In this document: positions 61,261 through 64,000 of the stretch, in pieces
Layout: each line of letters begins with the position of its first letter
Numbering within the stretch: position 1 is the first letter of the stretch
Assembly (NCBI RefSeq): GCF_022346545.1
Contig: NZ_JAKRNU010000011.1
Coordinates: 87,479 to 151,478 of the forward strand
Source: Sporosarcina sp. ACRSM
GTDB taxonomy: Bacteria; Bacillota; Bacilli; Bacillales_A; Planococcaceae
Length of the DNA stretch: 64,000 nt
Direction of reading: 5' to 3'
The notes under the pieces: generated by a model
What the model was told of the DNA's origin: nothing
Seen by the model: only the letters and a program-made list of their open reading frames with translations
The model's database searches: none
Position numbers and translations under genes: made by a program

Positions 61261-61704
61261 TTGAAACAAAGAATTGATTATTATAACGTTGCACCAGACG
61301 CACTTAACATTATGATGGAAATGGAAAAGTATACAAAAACTACAGGTATAGACCGCAAGCTCCGTGAACTGATTAAAATTCGAGCATCTCAAATCAATGG
61401 CTGTGCATATTGTATCGACATGCATACAGCTGATGCTAGAAAGATGAAAGAAACGGAACAGCGCCTATATTGTATTAGTGCTTGGAAAGAGTGTACATTT
61501 TACACGGATGCTGAAAAAGTAGCTCTTGAGTTGACGGAGTACGTAACTATGATCCCGACAAAACGTGTGCCAGACGAGCTTTATCAACGTGTACGTGAAC
61601 ATTATGACGAGAGACAATATGTTGACCTCGTTCTTATCATTAATCAAATCAACAGTTGGAATAGAATTTCTATCGCAATGGGAAATACGGCAACTGAAAG
61701 GTAA
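61261..61704 (+). CDS. AhpD-like carboxymuconolactone decarboxylase-family protein
   Basis: This 147-residue protein has the alkylhydroperoxidase core: RELIKIRASQINGCAYCIDMH, with Cys48-x-x-Cys51 and His55, the proton-relay and redox centre of AhpD-type enzymes. It belongs to the CMD family with an N-terminal extension of about 25 residues. It likely reduces peroxides or another thiol-reactive substrate. It starts with TTG 61261, with AAGGGGG nine bases before. It faces an Rrf2-type regulator that has cysteines, which suggests redox or nitrosative control. Confidence 0.87.
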   Translation: MKQRIDYYNVAPDALNIMMEMEKYTKTTGIDRKLRELIKIRASQINGCAYCIDMHTADARKMKETEQRLYCISAWKECTFYTDAEKVALELTEYVTMIPTKRVPDELYQRVREHYDERQYVDLVLIINQINSWNRISIAMGNTATER

Positions 61705-61756
61705 AGGTTGAGGGCCTGCCAATAAGAAGAGAATAACGAATGTAAATTTCAACATG

Positions 61757-61803
61757 AAAAAGCCGATGTTTCCTAAGCAAAGGAATCATCGGCCTATTCT
61801 ATT
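61757..61803 (+). terminator. Terminator after ahpD-like gene
   Basis: GCCGATGTTTCCT pairs with AGGAATCATCGGC, followed by tattctattttctt. Confidence 0.75.
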
Positions 61804-61835
61804 TTCTTATGTAGTTGTATTTGAATAAATCATAT

Positions 61836-63098
61836 CAGGCGTGTTGATTAACCATAAAAATCCAAAATAATACAAAAAGAAACACCCTTCTTGTAAAATG
61901 AAAGTACGACCAATCAAATACAAGAAGAGGTGCTTCTTATGAAAAAGAATACCATATTCCCGAATTTGATTCAAAAATTTGTTTCCCCAGAAGAACTTGA
62001 TTTGCTGGAGAAAGCCGTTGGCTATGAGGATACAGCGCGCAAGTTGGACGTGATGACATTGATTCAGTATCTCGTCACCGCGGCGGCATGCGAGTGGAAA
62101 AGTTTCCGGTATTGTGCGGATGTTGGACCAGGTGTCGGTCTAAGAGAAGTCAATTATTCGACGTTATCCAAAAAAGCAGGACATCTTGATTTTGAATTGA
62201 TGAAAAAATTGTTTGATCTTATCGTGTCAAAGTGTAATCGGGAAACCTGACGAACACTCAAGATTCCTAATAAGCTTTTAATCATTGATTCCACCACAAT
62301 TACTGTAGGAAAAGCCCGTCTCCCTTGGGCGGTCTATCACGGTGAACGCTCGGGAATTAAGTTGCACATCAGTTATTCTCCGGAAAGCGAAATGCCCTTA
62401 CGCGTCATTGAAACTACAGGGCTTAAACACGATGGACCTGTTGGCGAAATGCTAGTGGATCTGCGCTTTGTCCTCGTTGAGGACCGTGCCTATTTTAAAA
62501 TCAAGCGAATTGACCAGTTTGTTTCGGATAAACAAGATTTTGTCATTCGCCTCAAGGAAAACGTCGAGATTTTCCGGCCTAAATCGCTGAAGCGTACGCC
62601 TGAAAAGGGTTCTCGCGTTACAAGGGACATCACTTGCCAACTAGGAACGCCACAATCCCGCTCAAGTAAACGCCATCGTGTCGTCTTTTTCCTCGATGAT
62701 CGAAAAAGAGAAATTCGCGTCGTGACCAATTTGATGATGGTATCAGCCGAATTGATTGCGGAAATGTACAAAGCGCGCTGGAAAATTGAATCCTTCTTTC
62801 GTTGGATTAAGCAAAATCTCAATGTGCCTGTTTTGTTCGGAACAACACCAAACGCCGTATACAACCAACTTTTTGCCGCACTGATCGCTTATGTCCTCCT
62901 CAAATGGCTTTATAACAATACGAAAAATAAAAGGATTTTTCATGTGCTTTCATTCTCCGAGTTTCACCGAAAGCTCTTGCACAATGAGCTCCCAATCGAT
63001 TGGCTATCAGAAATGATCGTTCTTCTAAAAAGAGTATCTTGTTTTTCACAGGATAATTTTGTCCAAGCCTGCCTGATTTTGGTTAATCAACACGCTTG
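61836..63098 (+). mobile_element. IS4-family insertion sequence
   Basis: The element is about 1263 bases. Terminal inverted repeats start CAGGCGTGTTGATTAACC at the left and end GGTTAATCAACACGCTTG at the right (17 of 18 bases match). The 9-base sequence AAATCATAT occurs directly outside both ends (61827-61835 and 63099-63107), a perfect target duplication. It holds one transposase gene, which is broken by an in-frame stop. Confidence 0.88.
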
Positions 63099-63099
63099 A
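61939..63099 (+). pseudogene. IS4-family DDE transposase, interrupted by in-frame TGA
   Basis: One frame runs from ATG 61939 to TGA 63097-63099, broken only by TGA at 62248-62250 after VSKCNRET. The next part continues in the same frame: RTLKIPNKLLIIDSTTITV has the first catalytic Asp, VEDRAYFKI the second, and YKARWKIESFFRWIK the Y-(2)-R-(3)-E-(6)-K signature of the IS4 family with the Glu. The full protein would be about 386 residues. The stop probably came from a CGA-type codon. The final TGA uses one base of the flanking target duplication. Confidence 0.88.
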
Positions 63100-63210
63100 A
63101 ATCATATATTTTATCGACTCCATTAAAAATATCTCTACAGTGAACACTGTGATAAACTGAATAAAATGTGATGTGATCTGTACTGAACATATAGAAAGGA
63201 TGGATGGTTC

Positions 63211-63561
63211 ATGAACAAACATAGGATTTATACAACGAGTTTCGCAAGTGTCTATCCCCATTATGTGACGAAAGCAGAGAAAAAAGGACGGACGAAAACA
63301 GAAGTCGATGAAATCATCCGTTGGTTGACTGGTTATAGCCAGGAAGAATTAGAAGCGCAACTGGCAAAAGAGACAGACTTTGAGACCTTCTTTGCGGAGG
63401 CTTCCCAACTGAACCCTTCACGAACTTTAATTAAAGGCGTGGTCTGCGGCGTCCGAGTGGAAGACATAGAAGAACCGACGATGCAGGAAATCCGCTATTT
63501 GGATAAGCTGATCGATGAGTTGGCAAAAGGCAAAACGATGGAGAAGATTTTACGGAAATAA
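63211..63561 (+). CDS. DUF2200 family protein
   Basis: This 116-residue protein begins [42 protein letters not shown], which is split here by description only; its features [18 protein letters not shown] and IRWLTGY are those of the DUF2200 family (function unknown, small cytosolic proteins of about 115 residues). GAAAGGATGGATGG precedes ATG 63211. Single gene, 110 bases right of the IS4-family element, followed by a terminator. Confidence 0.85.
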   Translation: MNKHRIYTTSFASVYPHYVTKAEKKGRTKTEVDEIIRWLTGYSQEELEAQLAKETDFETFFAEASQLNPSRTLIKGVVCGVRVEDIEEPTMQEIRYLDKLIDELAKGKTMEKILRK

Positions 63562-63569
63562 CAAAGTAA

Positions 63570-63597
63570 GCCCCCTTGATGAAAAAGGGGGCCTTTG
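63570..63597 (+). terminator. Terminator after DUF2200 gene
   Basis: GCCCCCTT and AAGGGGGC form an 8-bp GC-rich stem with a 7-base loop, followed by ctttgctt. Confidence 0.65.
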
Positions 63598-63617
63598 CTT
63601 GTAGCTACTTAGTACAT

Positions 63618-63870
63618 TTATCCTTTCTCTTGTACAGCGATCCAAATTTCACTATACACATTATTGCTGTCAGACAAGTCTCCCGTAAATGAAATTTCAG
63701 GTGCCTCCACTAATTCATAATCGGAAGAAGGCAGCCACTCCGAAACTATTTTCCCCCATGTCTCTTGCATGATTGTCGGAAACGCACCTGTAGATGAAAA
63801 GATTGCCCAAGTTAGTGCTGGGACTTCTACTACATCGAACCCATCAAAATCCGTCTCCTGTGTCGATGAA
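63618..63870 (-). pseudogene. Truncated GyrI-like effector-binding domain gene
   Basis: The minus strand encodes about 75 residues of the C-terminal half of a GyrI-like/AraC-effector-binding domain: FDVVEVPALTWAIFSSTGAFP, MQETWGKIVSEWLPSSDYEL and SEIWIAV. Upstream of residue TQETDFDGF the frame runs into a hairpin of mobile-element type at 63871, which gives a false N-terminus (MLEHFHSFGRKPPLQ). The real gene would be about 150 residues or longer, so its 5' part has been removed or displaced. Confidence 0.75.
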
Positions 63871-64000
63871 CCTCCCCCGCTTAAAACGTTCCGTTTTTGA
63901 AGTGGGGGTTTCCTACCAAATGAATGGAAATGCTCCAGCAAAGAATGTGGGTGGCACGTTCTTTTTACGGGAATTCGTAGGAGTCGGTTTCATTCACTAC
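63866..64000 (-). mobile_element. Mobile-element terminal region, cut by window edge
   Basis: Read on the minus strand it has AAGAACGTGCCACCCACATTC, TTTGCTGGAGCATTTCCATTC, and a final hairpin CCCCCACTTCAAAA...TTTTAAGCGGGGG. Such sequence with terminal hairpins is typical of the 3' side of IS200/IS605-type elements (guide-RNA region and right end of tnpB elements). No coding sequence is visible within the 135 bases. The rest lies outside the window. Confidence 0.5.

Noticed and set aside
63871..63941. N-terminal 25 residues of the GyrI-like frame
   Set aside because: They are translated from the mobile-element hairpin and are not part of the domain.

Overview
The window looks like a chromosomal segment of a low-GC, spore-former-type member of the Bacillales, probably Planococcaceae (Sporosarcina-like; the genus is an inference). 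The reasons are AGGAGG-type ribosome sites before most genes, frequent TTG and GTG starts, an S-box leader, Fur, CcpA and PhoP-type sites of Bacillus form, and many proteins with clear Bacillus counterparts (YngJ-I-H-HB, YitT, Btr, YfiT, YheE-like). No tRNA, rRNA or CRISPR array was seen.

Layout. 0-2.1 kb: a cut-off hypothetical gene, a DUF3885 protein, and a reverse-strand pair (zinc-ribbon/helix-hairpin-helix protein and RNase H-like protein). 2.3-5.6 kb: nucleoside salvage operon nupC-iunH-rbsK with a promoter and a CcpA site. 5.6-6.7 kb: DinB-like and SRPBCC proteins. 6.9-9.8 kb: SAM riboswitch and methionine importer metQ-metN-metP. 9.9-15.6 kb: lactate oxidase-like enzyme, GNAT, OsmC, a Fur-controlled siderophore-binding lipoprotein and small hypotheticals. 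16-19.5 kb: SUKH protein, MFS exporter, M20 amidohydrolase. 19.6-26.5 kb: biotin carrier, biotin carboxylase, acyl-CoA synthetase and acyl-CoA dehydrogenase, facing a divergent GAF/PucR-type regulator; this matches the upper half of the Bacillus yng leucine-degradation operon. 26.6-31.5 kb: small protein, GNAT, LysR/EamA divergent pair, S-layer-homology protein. 31.7-37.3 kb: a signalling block (chemoreceptor, PhnD-like lipoprotein, dCache-GGDEF-EAL protein). 37.4-43.6 kb: YitT, then an iron block (binding protein, exporter-fold ABC transporter, Btr-like activator, Fur-controlled cysteine-cluster protein). 43.7-48.2 kb: lipoprotein, MHYT-PAS-GGDEF-EAL protein, cupin. 48.4-53 kb: pstS-pstC-pstA-pstB-phoU with an upstream PhoP-type box. 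53-61.7 kb: YfiT, an AraC-PatB-AgcS module, IclR, aldo/keto reductase, RibD-like reductase, Rrf2 and an AhpD-like protein. 61.8-64 kb: an IS4-family element with perfect 9-bp target duplications but a broken transposase, a DUF2200 gene, and a regulator remnant cut by another mobile-element end.

The most unusual content is in the intergenic DNA. At least four families of structured, protein-free repeats are present. Family A (15.2, 27.4, 57.8 kb) looks like IS200/IS605-type right ends without tnpB. Family B (27.5, 49.1 kb) is nested inside one A copy. The composite family C/D (15.8, 52.7 kb, with a D-only copy at 53.9 kb) also occurs. A fifth, family E-like end lies at the right edge. Two of these repeats have entered the phosphate-uptake operon, one between the PhoP-type box and pstS and one between pstB and phoU. 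No clearly new multi-gene system is proven. The best candidates for something undescribed are the Fur-controlled cysteine-cluster/Btr/exporter-fold ABC iron block, the PhnD-lipoprotein/c-di-GMP pair, and the structured repeat families.
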